Assembly: GCF_016028255.1 (NCBI RefSeq)
Contig: NZ_CP065707.1
Coordinates: 1,131,001 to 1,195,000 of the forward strand
DNA: 64,000 bases
Origin: Streptococcus oralis
Lineage (GTDB): Bacteria > Bacillota > Bacilli > Lactobacillales > Streptococcaceae
Reading direction: 5' to 3'
Each line of letters begins with the position of its first letter. Position 1 is the first letter of the stretch. Position numbers and translations under genes: made by a program. Shown piece after piece: positions 1-9,564 of the stretch. The notes under the pieces were generated by a model, which did no database searches, was not told the origin of the DNA, and saw nothing but the letters and a program-made list of their open reading frames with translations.

Positions 1-1
1 T

Positions 2-1141
2 GCTAATGGAGCAAAAGCTGCAACAGCATCTAATGAAAAACAAAGCCTTGGTGGTGCCTTCTACAAACACTTGATGAGTGGTGTATCCCAAATGTTACCA
101 TTCGTTATCGGTGGTGGTATCATGATTGCCCTTGCTTTCTTGATCGACGGAGCTTTGGGTGTTCCAAATGAAAATCTTGGCAATCTCGGATCCTACCATG
201 AACTAGCTTCTATGTTCATGAAAATTGGTGGCGCTGCCTTTGGCTTGATGCTCCCAGTCTTTGCAGGTTATGTAGCCTACTCTATCGCTGAAAAACCAGG
301 TTTGGTAGCAGGTTTCGTGGCAGGTGCTATTGCCAAAGAAGGTTTTGCCTTTGGTAAAATCCCTTATGCTGCAGGTGGTGAAGCAACTTCAACTCTTGCA
401 GGTGTCTCATCTGGTTTCCTAGGTGCCCTTGTTGGTGGATTTATCGCAGGTGCCTTGGTTCTTGCTATCAAGAAATATGTTAAAGTTCCTCGTTCACTTG
501 AAGGTGCTAAATCAATCCTTCTCTTGCCACTTCTTGGAACAATCTTGACAGGATTTGTTATGTTGGCTGTTAACATTCCAATGGCAGCAATCAACACTGC
601 TATGAATGACTTCCTAGGCGGTCTTGGAGGAGGTTCAGCTGTCCTTCTTGGTATCGTTCTTGGTGGAATGATGGCTGTTGACATGGGTGGACCAGTTAAC
701 AAAGCAGCTTATGTCTTTGGTACAGGTACGCTTGCAGCGACTGTTTCTTCAGGTGGTTCTGTAGCCATGGCAGCAGTTATGGCTGGAGGAATGGTGCCAC
801 CGCTTGCCATCTTTGTTGCAACTCTTCTCTTTAAAGATAAATTTACCAAAGAAGAACGTAACTCTGGTTTGACAAATATTATCATGGGATTGTCATTTAT
901 CACTGAGGGAGCGATCCCATTTGGTGCCGCTGACCCAGCTCGTGCGATCCCAAGCTTCATTCTTGGTTCGGCAATAGCAGGTGGTCTCGTTGGTCTTGCA
1001 GGAATCAAACTCATGGCGCCACACGGAGGAATCTTCGTTATCGCTCTAACTTCAAATGCCCTACTTTACCTAGTCTTTGTTTTGATTGGAGCAATTGTAA
1101 GCGGTGTGGTTTATGGTTACCTACGCAAACCGCAAGCATAA
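2..1141 (+). CDS. fruA: Fructose PTS permease, EIIC part (3' end of gene)
   Basis: The reading frame is open from base 2, so the window starts inside the gene; about 380 codons remain. It is a very hydrophobic Gly/Ala-rich protein with many membrane segments and the [12 protein letters not shown] and [11 protein letters not shown] stretches typical of the fructose-specific EIIC domain, which carries fructose across the membrane while it is phosphorylated. In mitis-group streptococci the full protein is an EIIABC fusion of about 650 residues, so the EIIA and EIIB domains should lie upstream of the window. The gene ends 20 bp before an intrinsic terminator and lies upstream of ftsK, the order I recall from pneumococcus. 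The symbol is an inference from this family match. Confidence 0.88.
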   Translation, partial: ANGAKAATASNEKQSLGGAFYKHLMSGVSQMLPFVIGGGIMIALAFLIDGALGVPNENLGNLGSYHELASMFMKIGGAAFGLMLPVFAGYVAYSIAEKPGLVAGFVAGAIAKEGFAFGKIPYAAGGEATSTLAGVSSGFLGALVGGFIAGALVLAIKKYVKVPRSLEGAKSILLLPLLGTILTGFVMLAVNIPMAAINTAMNDFLGGLGGGSAVLLGIVLGGMMAVDMGGPVNKAAYVFGTGTLAATVSSGGSVAMAAVMAGGMVPPLAIFVATLLFKDKFTKEERNSGLTNIIMGLSFITEGAIPFGAADPARAIPSFILGSAIAGGLVGLAGIKLMAPHGGIFVIALTSNALLYLVFVLIGAIVSGVVYGYLRKPQA

Positions 1142-1160
1142 AAAAGTATCAAAATAGAAA

Positions 1161-1187
1161 GATTGTACCCTTTGGTGCAATCTTTTT
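1161..1187 (+). terminator. Intrinsic terminator after fruA
   Basis: GATTGTACC and GGTGCAATC form a 9-bp stem with one G-T pair around a short loop, followed by five T residues. It closes the fructose operon just before the ftsK promoter. Confidence 0.85.
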
Positions 1188-1212
1188 CTCTGTTCGAAAT
1201 GACTGTGAAATA

Positions 1213-1221
1213 TGTTATAAT
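1213..1221 (+). promoter_or_regulatory. Extended -10 promoter six bases before the ftsK ATG
   Basis: TGTTATAAT is a perfect extended -10 box. Only six bases (AGAAGA) separate it from the ATG at 1228, so transcription would start at or next to the start codon. No convincing -35 box is visible. Confidence 0.7.
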
Positions 1222-1227
1222 AGAAGA

Positions 1228-3534
1228 ATGGCAAACAAGAATACTACAAAAACAAGACGGAGACCGTCTAAAGCAGAACTTGAAAGAAAACAGGCTATCC
1301 AGAGGATGCTGATTTCCTTAGGAATTGCCTTATTGTTGATTATTGCAGCCCTCAAACTTGGTGCGGCAGGTATTACTCTTTATAATCTCATTCGACTGGT
1401 GGTCGGAAGTTTGGCCTACGTGGCTATAGGTGCCCTCCTCATCTATCTTTTTCTTTTTAAATGGATACGCAAGAAAGAGGGACTTCTGTCAGGATTTCTT
1501 TGTATCTTTGCTGGCTTGCTCTTGATTTTTGAGGCCTACTTGGTATGGAAATATGGCTTGGAGCAGTCAGTTCTAAAAGGGACCCTGTCTCAAGTTATGA
1601 CGGATCTGACTGGTATGCGGGTGACTAGCTTCGCTGGTGGAGGCCTGCTTGGTGTTGGACTTTATATCCCCATTGCCTTTCTTTTCTCAAATATCGGGTC
1701 GTACTTTATTGGAGTTCTCTTGATTCTAGTTGGGGCACTCTTGGTTAGTCCTTGGTCTATTTATGATGTTGCAACCTTTATTGGAGCTCGGTTCAGATCC
1801 TTCATGGAAAAACAGGAACAGAGAAAACAAGAACGCTTTATCAAGAGAGAAGAAGCGAAGGCTCGTCAAGAAGCTGAAGAAGCAACCAGAATTCAGAGAG
1901 AACAAGAAGAACAGGATGCCCTACCGCTTCCTCCTGTAGATCCTGAAACTGGAGAAATCTTATCAGAGGTACCAGTCTACGATCTCCCACCAATTCCTGA
2001 GGAAGAATGGATTGAACCAGAGATTATCCTCCCTCAAGCTGACTTTGACGTTCCAGATGTGGAAGAAGACTTTGAGGATGAAGAGGTTCAGGTTGATTTT
2101 TCTACCAAAGAAGCTCTCGAATACAAACTGCCAAGCTTGCAACTCTTTGCGCCAGATAAACCCAAAGATCAGTCCAAGGAAAAGAAGATTGTTCGAGAAA
2201 ATATCAAAATCCTAGAAGAAACCTTTGCCAGCTTTGGTATCAAGGTGACGGTTGAACGGGCTGAAATCGGTCCATCTGTTACAAAATATGAAGTCAAGCC
2301 AGCCGTTGGTGTACGGGTTAACCGCATTTCCAATCTGGCAGACGACTTAGCGCTTGCTCTGGCGGCCAAGGATGTTCGGATTGAGGCTCCAATACCTGGT
2401 AAATCCTTAGTCGGAATTGAGGTTCCTAACTCTGAAATTGCGACCGTTTCCTTCCGTGAACTCTGGGAACAGTCTCAAACTAAACCAGAAAATCTCCTCG
2501 AAATTCCTCTAGGGAAGGCGGTCAATGGAACTGCTCGCACCTTTGACCTTTCCAAGATGCCCCACCTACTCGTTGCAGGTTCGACAGGATCAGGGAAGTC
2601 GGTTGCCGTTAATGGTATTATCGCTAGCATTCTTATGAAAGCAAGACCCGACCAGGTCAAGTTTATGATGGTGGATCCAAAGATGGTTGAGTTATCTGTT
2701 TACAATGACATTCCTCACCTCTTGATTCCAGTTGTGACCAATCCACGCAAGGCCAGCAAGGCTCTCCAAAAGGTCGTGGATGAGATGGAAAACCGTTATG
2801 AACTCTTCGCTAAGGTTGGAGTACGAAATATCGCTGGCTACAATGCAAAGGTCGAGGAATTTAATAGCCAATCTGAGTACAAACAAGTACCGCTTCCTTT
2901 GATTGTTGTCATTGTAGACGAGTTGGCTGACCTCATGATGGTGGCCAGCAAGGAAGTGGAAGATGCTATCATTCGTCTCGGACAGAAGGCGCGTGCTGCA
3001 GGGATTCATATGATTCTCGCAACGCAACGCCCATCAGTCGATGTTATCTCTGGTCTTATCAAGGCCAATGTCCCGTCTCGTGTGGCTTTTGCTGTATCCT
3101 CAGGTACAGATTCACGAACTATATTGGATGAAAATGGAGCAGAAAAATTGCTTGGTCGAGGAGACATGCTCTTTAAACCAATTGATGAAAATCATCCAGT
3201 CCGTCTGCAAGGATCCTTTATCTCGGATGATGATGTTGAACGCATCGTAAACTTCATCAAGGCTCAGGCTGATGCGGACTACGATGACAGCTTTGACCCA
3301 GGAGAAGTTTCTGAAAATGAAGGAGAATTTTCAGACGGTGAAGCTGGTGGCGATCCGCTCTTTGAGGAAGCCAAGGCTCTGGTTATTGAGACGCAGAAAG
3401 CCAGTGCTTCCATGATTCAGCGTCGTTTGTCGGTTGGATTTAACCGTGCGACCCGCCTTATGGAAGAACTTGAGATGGCAGGTGTTATCGGTCCAGCTGA
3501 AGGAACCAAACCGCGAAAAGTATTGCAACAATAA
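1228..3534 (+). CDS. ftsK: DNA translocase FtsK/SpoIIIE
   Basis: This is a membrane-anchored, ATP-driven DNA pump that clears chromosome ends from the closing division septum and helps dimer resolution. At 768 residues it has the usual short streptococcal form: about four membrane segments in residues 25-185, an acidic and Pro-rich linker to about residue 290, the RecA-like motor with Walker A GSTGSGKS at 451-458 and a Walker B in [13 protein letters not shown], and a C-terminal winged-helix gamma domain (about 700-768) that reads KOPS-type sites. The ATG follows the -10 box by only six bases with no proper Shine-Dalgarno site, suggesting a leaderless or nearly leaderless message. It stands alone between two terminators. 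Confidence 0.96.
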   Translation: MANKNTTKTRRRPSKAELERKQAIQRMLISLGIALLLIIAALKLGAAGITLYNLIRLVVGSLAYVAIGALLIYLFLFKWIRKKEGLLSGFLCIFAGLLLIFEAYLVWKYGLEQSVLKGTLSQVMTDLTGMRVTSFAGGGLLGVGLYIPIAFLFSNIGSYFIGVLLILVGALLVSPWSIYDVATFIGARFRSFMEKQEQRKQERFIKREEAKARQEAEEATRIQREQEEQDALPLPPVDPETGEILSEVPVYDLPPIPEEEWIEPEIILPQADFDVPDVEEDFEDEEVQVDFSTKEALEYKLPSLQLFAPDKPKDQSKEKKIVRENIKILEETFASFGIKVTVERAEIGPSVTKYEVKPAVGVRVNRISNLADDLALALAAKDVRIEAPIPGKSLVGIEVPNSEIATVSFRELWEQSQTKPENLLEIPLGKAVNGTARTFDLSKMPHLLVAGSTGSGKSVAVNGIIASILMKARPDQVKFMMVDPKMVELSVYNDIPHLLIPVVTNPRKASKALQKVVDEMENRYELFAKVGVRNIAGYNAKVEEFNSQSEYKQVPLPLIVVIVDELADLMMVASKEVEDAIIRLGQKARAAGIHMILATQRPSVDVISGLIKANVPSRVAFAVSSGTDSRTILDENGAEKLLGRGDMLFKPIDENHPVRLQGSFISDDDVERIVNFIKAQADADYDDSFDPGEVSENEGEFSDGEAGGDPLFEEAKALVIETQKASASMIQRRLSVGFNRATRLMEELEMAGVIGPAEGTKPRKVLQQ

Positions 3535-3571
3535 AAAATAGCTTCTTTCCAAATTTGGAAAGAAGTTATTT
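3535..3571. terminator. Bidirectional terminator between ftsK and a convergent gene
   Basis: A long near-perfect palindrome (CTTCTTTCC AAATTT GGAAAGAAG core) is flanked by A-rich sequence on one side and TTATTTTT on the other, so it can stop transcripts from both converging genes. Confidence 0.88.
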
Positions 3572-3577
3572 TTGCGA

Positions 3578-4003
3578 TTACTGGTTCGTTTTAGTTTCAG
3601 AACTCGTCGTATTTGACTGTGTTCCGTTATCGCTTGTTTCTTTGTTTGTAGGAGCTGTAGAAGAGTCCTGAGTTGTTGTTTTCTGTTCTTCTTTTTTCTC
3701 CTCTTTCTTGTTGGATTGAGAAGTTTCTTCTTGCGGGTTATTTTCTTTAGTAGAAGTGTTGTCCTTGTTAGGTGTAGTATTTTCCTGAGGCGATTCTTTT
3801 TGAATTTCCTTGACAACAGTTGTTTGGGTTGTTGTCGGCTCTTTTTTGTTGTTCTTGTTATTATCCATAGCGTTCATAATGGTGATACTAGCGGTGATCA
3901 GACCAAGGATACTACCGATGGTAGCAATCGTTTTTTGAAAGACAGTGAATCCCTTTTTGATGTGTTCTGTTTTTGGTTTTGAAGTTCTACGATAGTTAGA
4001 CAT
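3578..4003 (-). CDS. Conserved streptococcal single-pass membrane protein (DUF6556-like)
   Basis: A 141-residue protein. It has a basic N-terminus (SNYRRTSKPKTEHIKKG), one membrane helix near residues 24-46 (TIATIGSILGLITASITIM), then about 95 residues of low-complexity Asn/Thr/Lys/Glu/Ser-rich sequence with no fold I can see. That layout suggests a cytoplasmic basic patch, a single anchor and an extended tail at the cell surface. A strong AAAGGAG site precedes the ATG at 4003. I recall a similar protein beside ftsK in pneumococci, where it is classed as DUF6556, but its function is unknown. It is transcribed towards ftsK. Confidence 0.75.
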   Translation of the reverse strand: MSNYRRTSKPKTEHIKKGFTVFQKTIATIGSILGLITASITIMNAMDNNKNNKKEPTTTQTTVVKEIQKESPQENTTPNKDNTSTKENNPQEETSQSNKKEEKKEEQKTTTQDSSTAPTNKETSDNGTQSNTTSSETKTNQ

Positions 4004-4079
4004 GATACTCTCCTTTGATTATGATTTATTATACCTCATTTCTTTAAAAAAATCTTAAAAAAAGAGAAACTTCCCTTTC

Positions 4080-4108
4080 TTGTCGTAAGCTTCGTTTCAT
4101 GATAAAAT
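4080..4108 (+). promoter_or_regulatory. Promoter of the desulfurase-thiI operon
   Basis: TTGTCG, a 17-bp spacer and TAAAAT, 32 bp upstream of the desulfurase ATG. Confidence 0.6.
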
Positions 4109-4140
4109 AGAAGGAGTGATTTTAGAAAGCGTGAGAAAAC

Positions 4141-5283
4141 ATGATCTACTTTGATAATTCGGCAACGACCAAGCCTTATCCTGAAGCTCTAGAGACCTAT
4201 ATGCAGGTCGCTTCAAAAATTGTAGGAAATCCGTCTAGTCTCCATCGTTTGGGAGACCAGGCAACACGAATTTTAGATGCTTCCCGTCAGCAAATTGCAG
4301 ATTTAATTGGCAAGAAGAGTGATGAAATCTTCTTTACCTCTGGTGGAACAGAAGGGGATAACTGGGTCATCAAGGGTGTGGCCTTTGAAAAAGCCCAGTT
4401 TGGCAAGCACATCATCGTATCAGTCATTGAACATCCAGCAGTTAAGGAATCAGCCCTCTGGCTGAAAAGTCAGGGTTTTGAGGTGGATTTTGCTCCAGTT
4501 GATAGCAGAGGGTTTGTGGATGTTGAGGCTCTAGGAGCTTTGATACGACCTGATACGACCCTCGTCTCCATTATGGCAGTAAACAACGAAATTGGGTCTA
4601 TTCAACCTATTGAGACCATCTCAGAACTGTTGGCAGACAAGCCGACCATTTCCTTCCACGTTGATGCGGTTCAGGCACTTGCTAAGATTCCGACTGAAAA
4701 GTATCTGACAGATCGAGTGGATTTTGCAACCTTCTCAAGTCATAAGTTTCATGGTGTTCGAGGCGTTGGCTTTGTCTATATCAAGTCTGGTAAGAAAATT
4801 ACGCCTCTTTTGACAGGTGGTGGTCAAGAGCATGATTATCGCTCAACAACTGAAAATGTGACAGGAATTGCCGCAACAGCCAAGGCTCTCCGTTTGTCTA
4901 TGGAAAAGTTAGATATCTTTACTAGTAAGACAGAGCAGATGAAGGCAGTCATTCGTCAAGCCCTTCTGGATTATCCAGATATTTTTGTCTTTTCAGATGA
5001 GGAAGACTTTGCCCCTCATATCCTGACTTTTGGAATTAAGGGTGTTCGTGGAGAAGTCATCGTTCACGCCTTTGAAGACTATGATATTTTCATCTCCACA
5101 ACCTCTGCTTGTTCATCCAAGGCTGGAAAACCTGCGGGGACCTTGCTTGCTATGGGAGTGGACAAAGATAAGGCCCAGTCAGCTGTTCGCCTAAGCCTAG
5201 ACCTGGAAAATGACATGAGTCAGGTCGAGCAATTTTTGACCAAGCTAAAATTAATCTACAATCAAACTAGAAAAGTAAGATAG
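4141..5283 (+). CDS. Cysteine desulfurase (NifS/IscS family), ThiI partner
   Basis: This PLP enzyme takes sulfur from L-cysteine as a protein-bound persulfide, releasing alanine. The 380-residue sequence has the family signature throughout: the N-terminal [17 protein letters not shown], the PLP lysine K202 in SSHKFHG, and the persulfide-forming C324 in TSACSSKAG on the active-site loop. It ends 8 bp before thiI and there is no iscU-like scaffold gene nearby. This points to a NifZ/IscS-like enzyme dedicated to tRNA 4-thiouridine rather than to general Fe-S assembly. The upstream AGAAAG...GAGAAAAC sequence is only a modest ribosome site. The enzyme class is secure; the exact physiological role is inferred from the pairing. 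Confidence 0.93.
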   Translation: MIYFDNSATTKPYPEALETYMQVASKIVGNPSSLHRLGDQATRILDASRQQIADLIGKKSDEIFFTSGGTEGDNWVIKGVAFEKAQFGKHIIVSVIEHPAVKESALWLKSQGFEVDFAPVDSRGFVDVEALGALIRPDTTLVSIMAVNNEIGSIQPIETISELLADKPTISFHVDAVQALAKIPTEKYLTDRVDFATFSSHKFHGVRGVGFVYIKSGKKITPLLTGGGQEHDYRSTTENVTGIAATAKALRLSMEKLDIFTSKTEQMKAVIRQALLDYPDIFVFSDEEDFAPHILTFGIKGVRGEVIVHAFEDYDIFISTTSACSSKAGKPAGTLLAMGVDKDKAQSAVRLSLDLENDMSQVEQFLTKLKLIYNQTRKVR

Positions 5284-5291
5284 GAGCATTC

Positions 5292-6506
5292 ATGCAGTAT
5301 TCAGAAATTATGATTCGCTACGGAGAGTTGTCAACCAAGGGTAAAAACCGTATGCGGTTCATCAATAAACTTCGCAATAATATTTCGGACGTTTTGTCCA
5401 TCTATCCCCAAGTAAAAGTGACAGCAGATCGCGACCGTGCCCACGCTTACCTCAATGGAGCCGACTACACAGCAGTAGCAGAATCTCTCAAACAAGTCTT
5501 CGGAATTCAAAATTTTTCTCCAGTATATAAGGTTGAAAAGTCAGTTGTAAGGCTTAAGGCTGCTGTCCAAGAGATTATGCAGGACATCTACAAGGAAGGC
5601 ATGACCTTTAAAATCTCTAGTAGACGTAGTGACCACAACTTTGAACTCGACAGTCGTGAACTCAACCAAACGCTTGGTGGAGCTGTATTTGAAGCTATTC
5701 CAAATGTTCAAGCTCAAATGAAAAATCCGGATATCAATCTTCAGGTGGAGATTCGTGAGGAAGCTGCTTATCTTTCTTATGAAACTATTCGTGGAGCAGG
5801 TGGCTTGCCAGTAGGTACTTCTGGTAAGGGGATGCTCATGTTGTCAGGAGGGATTGACTCACCTGTTGCTGGTTATCTAGCCCTTAAACGTGGGGTGGAT
5901 ATTGAAGCCGTTCACTTTGCCAGCCCACCATACACTAGCCCTGGAGCTCTCAAGAAGGCCCAAGATTTGACCCGTAAATTGACCAAGTTTGGTGGCAATA
6001 TCCAGTTTATCGAGGTGCCTTTCACAGAGATTCAAGAAGAAATCAAGGCCAAGGCGCCAGAAGCCTATCTCATGACCTTGACGCGTCGCTTTATGATGCG
6101 CATTACTGACCGTATCCGTGAGGTGAGAAAGGGTCTGGTCATCATCAATGGGGAAAGTCTAGGTCAAGTAGCGAGCCAGACCTTGGAAAGTATGCAGGCT
6201 ATCAACGCTGTGACCAATACTCCCATCATCCGCCCTGTGGTTACGATGGACAAGTTGGAAATCATTGACATCGCTCAGGAAATCGATACCTTTGAAATTT
6301 CAATCCAGCCTTTTGAAGATTGCTGTACTATTTTTGCGCCTGATCGTCCTAAGACCAATCCTAAGATAGAGAATGCTGAGAAGTATGAAAAATGGATGGA
6401 TGTTGAAGGTTTGGTTGAGCGAGCAGTGGCTGGAATTATAATCACTAAGATCACGCCTCAGGTTGAAAAAGATGAAGTTGATAACTTGATTGACAATCTC
6501 CTCTAA
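5292..6506 (+). CDS. thiI: tRNA 4-thiouridine synthase ThiI
   Basis: ThiI activates U8 of tRNAs with ATP and replaces its oxygen with sulfur passed on by the desulfurase encoded just upstream. The 404-residue protein has an N-terminal ferredoxin-like plus THUMP region (about 1-165), the PP-loop SGGIDS at 185-190, and the conserved C344-C345 pair in [12 protein letters not shown]. It stops where Gram-positive ThiI proteins normally stop and lacks the C-terminal rhodanese domain of the E. coli enzyme, so sulfur must come directly from the partner desulfurase. An AGGAG site lies five bases before the ATG. It may also supply sulfur for thiamine thiazole, but no thiamine genes are visible here. 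Confidence 0.95.
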   Translation: MQYSEIMIRYGELSTKGKNRMRFINKLRNNISDVLSIYPQVKVTADRDRAHAYLNGADYTAVAESLKQVFGIQNFSPVYKVEKSVVRLKAAVQEIMQDIYKEGMTFKISSRRSDHNFELDSRELNQTLGGAVFEAIPNVQAQMKNPDINLQVEIREEAAYLSYETIRGAGGLPVGTSGKGMLMLSGGIDSPVAGYLALKRGVDIEAVHFASPPYTSPGALKKAQDLTRKLTKFGGNIQFIEVPFTEIQEEIKAKAPEAYLMTLTRRFMMRITDRIREVRKGLVIINGESLGQVASQTLESMQAINAVTNTPIIRPVVTMDKLEIIDIAQEIDTFEISIQPFEDCCTIFAPDRPKTNPKIENAEKYEKWMDVEGLVERAVAGIIITKITPQVEKDEVDNLIDNLL

Positions 6507-6577
6507 TCAGAGAATCCAGAAGAATTCAGAAAAACAAATGAAAAAAGTTAGTTATTTATCCTTAAAATGGACAATTA

Positions 6578-6607
6578 CTGACTTTTTTTCTATTTTTATG
6601 GTATAAT
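6578..6607 (+). promoter_or_regulatory. Promoter of the hydrolase/ATP-grasp operon
   Basis: CTGACT, an 18-bp spacer and the extended -10 TGGTATAAT; the -10 hexamer is 6602-6607. Confidence 0.65.
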
Positions 6608-6642
6608 GAGATAAAATTTTGAATATAGAGAGTTTTCTGACA

Positions 6643-7467
6643 ATGAATCATTCCTACTTTTACTTGAAAATGAAAGAACATAAACTCAAGGTTCCTTATA
6701 CAGGAAAAGAGCGTCGTGTGCGTGTGCTTCTGCCAAAGGACTACGAGAAGGACACAGACCGTTTTTATCCTGTAGTTTACTTTCATGATGGGCAAAATGT
6801 CTTTTACAGCAAGGAGTCCTATATCGGACACTCTTGGAAGATTATTCCAGCCATTAAGCGAAATCCTGATATCAGTCGCATGATTGTCGTTGCCATAGAT
6901 AATGATGGTATGGGACGGATGAATGAATACGCAGCTTGGAAATTTCAAGAATCTCCTATCCCAGGCCAGCAGTTTGGTGGTAAGGGTGTGGAGTATGCTG
7001 AGTTTGTCATGGAGGTGGTCAAGCCTTTTATCGATGAAACCTATCGTACCAAAGCTGATCGCCAGCACACGGCTATGATTGGTTCGTCGCTAGGAGGCAA
7101 TATCACCCAGTTTATCGGACTAGAGTACCAAGATCGAATTGGTTGTCTAGGTGTCTTTTCATCTGCTAACTGGCTCCACCAAGAAGCCTTTAACCGCTAT
7201 ATCGAGCGTAAGAAACTGTCGCCTGAACAGCGCATTTTTATCTATGTTGGAACGGAAGAAGCGGATGATACGGACAAGACCCTGATGGCTGGTAATATCA
7301 AGCAAGCCTATATTGACTCATCGCTTCGCTATTACCATGATTTGATTGCAGGTGGAGTACACTTGGATAATCTTGTCTTAAAAGTTCAGTCTGGTGCCAT
7401 CCATAGTGAAATTCCATGGTCGGAAAATTTACCAGACTGTCTCCGATTTTTTGCGGAGAAATGGTAA
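6643..7467 (+). CDS. Alpha/beta-hydrolase, putative esterase (first of pair)
   Basis: A 274-residue alpha/beta-hydrolase of the putative-esterase (PF00756-like) type. The nucleophile is S149 in GSSLGG, and the late GAIHSEIPWSENLP holds the likely catalytic histidine. An early PVVYFHDGQNVF strand-loop supplies the oxyanion region. No signal peptide is seen, so it should act in the cytoplasm. I chose the ATG at 6643 over a TTG at 6619 because an AGAGAG site lies ten bases upstream and the family start MNHSYFYLKM fits. It is the first gene of a three-gene operon with a second hydrolase and an ATP-grasp ligase; the natural substrate is unknown. Confidence 0.82.
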   Translation: MNHSYFYLKMKEHKLKVPYTGKERRVRVLLPKDYEKDTDRFYPVVYFHDGQNVFYSKESYIGHSWKIIPAIKRNPDISRMIVVAIDNDGMGRMNEYAAWKFQESPIPGQQFGGKGVEYAEFVMEVVKPFIDETYRTKADRQHTAMIGSSLGGNITQFIGLEYQDRIGCLGVFSSANWLHQEAFNRYIERKKLSPEQRIFIYVGTEEADDTDKTLMAGNIKQAYIDSSLRYYHDLIAGGVHLDNLVLKVQSGAIHSEIPWSENLPDCLRFFAEKW

Positions 7468-7487
7468 GTTAGGAAAGGAGAAAGCCA

Positions 7488-8228
7488 ATGCATATTGAAA
7501 ACCTTAGCCACTGGAGTGGCCACCTCAACCGTGAAATGTATCTCAACCGTTATGGGCATGCTGGGATTCCAGTTGTGGTTTTTGCTTCATCTGGTGGCAG
7601 TCACAATGAATACTATGATTTTGGCATGATAGACGCCTGTGCTTCCTTTATCGAAGAAGGTCGTGTCCAATTTTTTACTCTCTCCAGTGTTGACAGTGAG
7701 AGCTGGCTGGCTACTTGGAAAAATAGTCATGACCAGGCAGAGATGCATCGTGCCTACGAACGCTATGTGATTGAGGAGGGCATTCCTTTTATCAAGCATA
7801 AGACAGGTTGGTTTGATGGTATGATGACGACAGGTTGCTCGATGGGGGCCTACCATGCACTCAATTTCTTCCTCCAGCATCCAGATGTCTTTACCAAGGT
7901 GATTGCTCTCAGCGGTGTTTACGACGCGCGTTTCTTCGTTGGAGATTACTACAATGACGATGCCATTTACCAAAACTCGCCAGTAGATTATATCTGGAAT
8001 CAGAATGACGGCTGGTTTATCGATCGTTACCGTCAGGCGGAGATTGTCGTTTGTACGGGCCTCGGTGCCTGGGAACAAGATGGTCTACCATCTTTCTACA
8101 AGCTTAAAGAAGCCTTTGACCAGAAACAAATTCCAGCCTGGTTTGCTGAATGGGGACACGATGTCGCCCACGACTGGGAATGGTGGCGTAAACAAATGCC
8201 CTATTTTCTTGGACACCTGTATCTATAA
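7488..8228 (+). CDS. Alpha/beta-hydrolase, putative esterase (second of pair)
   Basis: A 246-residue alpha/beta-hydrolase, distantly related to its neighbour upstream. The nucleophile is S118 in GCSMGAYHA, the oxyanion segment is VVVFASSGGSHNEYYDFG, and a C-terminal WGHDVAHDWEWW gives the catalytic histidine. The bend before the serine holds cysteine, a common variant. A strong AGGAAAGGAG site precedes the ATG. The gene lies 20 bp after the first hydrolase and 12 bp before the ATP-grasp gene, so all three are almost certainly co-transcribed. Two hydrolases next to one ligase suggest a make-and-break cycle on an ester or amide conjugate, but this is inference. Confidence 0.82.
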   Translation: MHIENLSHWSGHLNREMYLNRYGHAGIPVVVFASSGGSHNEYYDFGMIDACASFIEEGRVQFFTLSSVDSESWLATWKNSHDQAEMHRAYERYVIEEGIPFIKHKTGWFDGMMTTGCSMGAYHALNFFLQHPDVFTKVIALSGVYDARFFVGDYYNDDAIYQNSPVDYIWNQNDGWFIDRYRQAEIVVCTGLGAWEQDGLPSFYKLKEAFDQKQIPAWFAEWGHDVAHDWEWWRKQMPYFLGHLYL

Positions 8229-8240
8229 AAGGAGTTGCCT

Positions 8241-9407
8241 ATGAATTACCTTGTTATTTCTCCCTACTATCCGCAAAACTTTCAACAGTTTACAATCGAG
8301 TTAGCTAATAAAGGCATCACAGTCTTGGGAATTGGTCAGGAGCCTTACGAACAACTAGATGAACCTTTGCGCAATAGCCTAACTGAGTATTTTCGTGTAG
8401 ACAATCTTGAGAATATAGACGAAGTCAAGCGTGCCGTTGCCTTTCTTTTCTACAAGCATGGTCCAATTGACCGCATCGAGTCACACAATGAATACTGGCT
8501 TGAGCTAGACGCAGCACTTAGAGAACAATTCAATGTCTTTGGTGCCAAACCCGAGGATCTCAAAAAGACCAAATATAAGTCTGAGATGAAGAAACTTTTC
8601 AAAAAAGCAGGTGTCCCTGTGGTACCTGGAGCTGTTATCCAGACGGAAGTAGATGTGGATAAAGCAGTGAAAGAAATCGGTCTACCAATGATTGCCAAAC
8701 CTGATAACGGAGTGGGAGCGGCAGCAACCTTTAAGCTTGAGACAGAAGAAGATGTAAATCACTTCAAGGCTGAATGGGACCATTCAACCGTTTATTTCTT
8801 TGAAAAATTTGTCACTTCTAGCGAAATCTGTACCTTTGACGGGCTTGTAGACAAGGATGGCAACATCGTCTTTTCAACGACTTTCGATTATGCCCATACA
8901 CCACTTGATCTCATGATTTATAAGATGGACAATTCCTACTATGTGCTCAAGGATATGGATCCCAAACTGCGCAAGTATGGTGAAGCCATTGTCAAAGAAT
9001 TTGGCATGAAGGAGCGTTTTTTCCATATCGAATTCTTCCGTGAGGGAGATGACTATATCGCCATTGAGTACAACAATCGTCCTGCAGGTGGTTTTACCAT
9101 TGATGTTTATAACTTCGCTCACTCCTTGGACCTCTATCGTGGCTATGCAGCTATCGTCGCAGGTGAGGGGTTTCCAACATCGGAGTTTGAACCTCAATAC
9201 TGTCTAGCTACATCACGTCGTGCCAATGCCAACTATGTTTATTCAGAAGAGGACCTTCTTGCCAAATACAGCCAGCAATTCAAGGTCAAAAAAATCATGC
9301 CAGCAGCCTTTGCAGAGCTACAAGGGGACTACCTTTATATGCTGACCACTCCGAGTCGCCAAGAGATGGAGCAGATGATTGCAGATTTTGGTCAGCGTCA
9401 AGAATAA
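8241..9407 (+). CDS. ATP-grasp ligase, substrate unknown
   Basis: A 388-residue ATP-grasp enzyme, related to the carboxylate-amine ligase and CarB-like fold. The N-terminal pre-ATP-grasp Rossmann part begins MNYLVISPYYPQNF. The central domain has PMIAKPDNGVGAAATFKL (glycine-rich, ATP-binding) and YFFEKFV, and the metal-binding end reads HIEFFREGDDYIAIEYNNRP. Such enzymes form an acyl-phosphate and join it to an amine, thiol or hydroxyl. A TTG six bases upstream is in frame, but AAAAGGAG is placed correctly for the ATG at 8241. It is the last gene of the operon with two alpha/beta-hydrolases and is followed by a terminator. I cannot name the product. Confidence 0.82.
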   Translation: MNYLVISPYYPQNFQQFTIELANKGITVLGIGQEPYEQLDEPLRNSLTEYFRVDNLENIDEVKRAVAFLFYKHGPIDRIESHNEYWLELDAALREQFNVFGAKPEDLKKTKYKSEMKKLFKKAGVPVVPGAVIQTEVDVDKAVKEIGLPMIAKPDNGVGAAATFKLETEEDVNHFKAEWDHSTVYFFEKFVTSSEICTFDGLVDKDGNIVFSTTFDYAHTPLDLMIYKMDNSYYVLKDMDPKLRKYGEAIVKEFGMKERFFHIEFFREGDDYIAIEYNNRPAGGFTIDVYNFAHSLDLYRGYAAIVAGEGFPTSEFEPQYCLATSRRANANYVYSEEDLLAKYSQQFKVKKIMPAAFAELQGDYLYMLTTPSRQEMEQMIADFGQRQE

Positions 9408-9412
9408 CGATT

Positions 9413-9447
9413 AGGACAAAAGGAGTTTGACTTCTTTTGTCCTTTTC
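9413..9447 (+). terminator. Intrinsic terminator after the ATP-grasp gene
   Basis: AGGACAAAAGGAG pairs with CTTCTTTTGTCCT (one mismatch) around TTTGA, followed by TTTTC. Confidence 0.85.
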
Positions 9448-9498
9448 TTAAAGATAAGTTAAATAAAGCGTTTTCCAGATATTCTTTTAGAAAATCGG

Positions 9499-9527
9499 TT
9501 GCTAAAAGGCCTAAAAATTGATAGAAT
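9499..9527 (+). promoter_or_regulatory. Promoter of the aquaporin gene
   Basis: TTGCTA, a 17-bp spacer and TAGAAT with TGA before it (extended -10), 37 bp upstream of the ATG. Confidence 0.7.
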
Positions 9528-9564
9528 AAGGATTGTCTAAAAAAATTTAAGGAGAATCTATCAA

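Noticed and set aside
3331..3816. 161-residue Lys/Arg-rich minus-strand ORF
   Set aside because: It is a shadow of the DUF6556-like gene and the 3' end of ftsK; its low-complexity basic sequence comes from the frame-shifted repeats.
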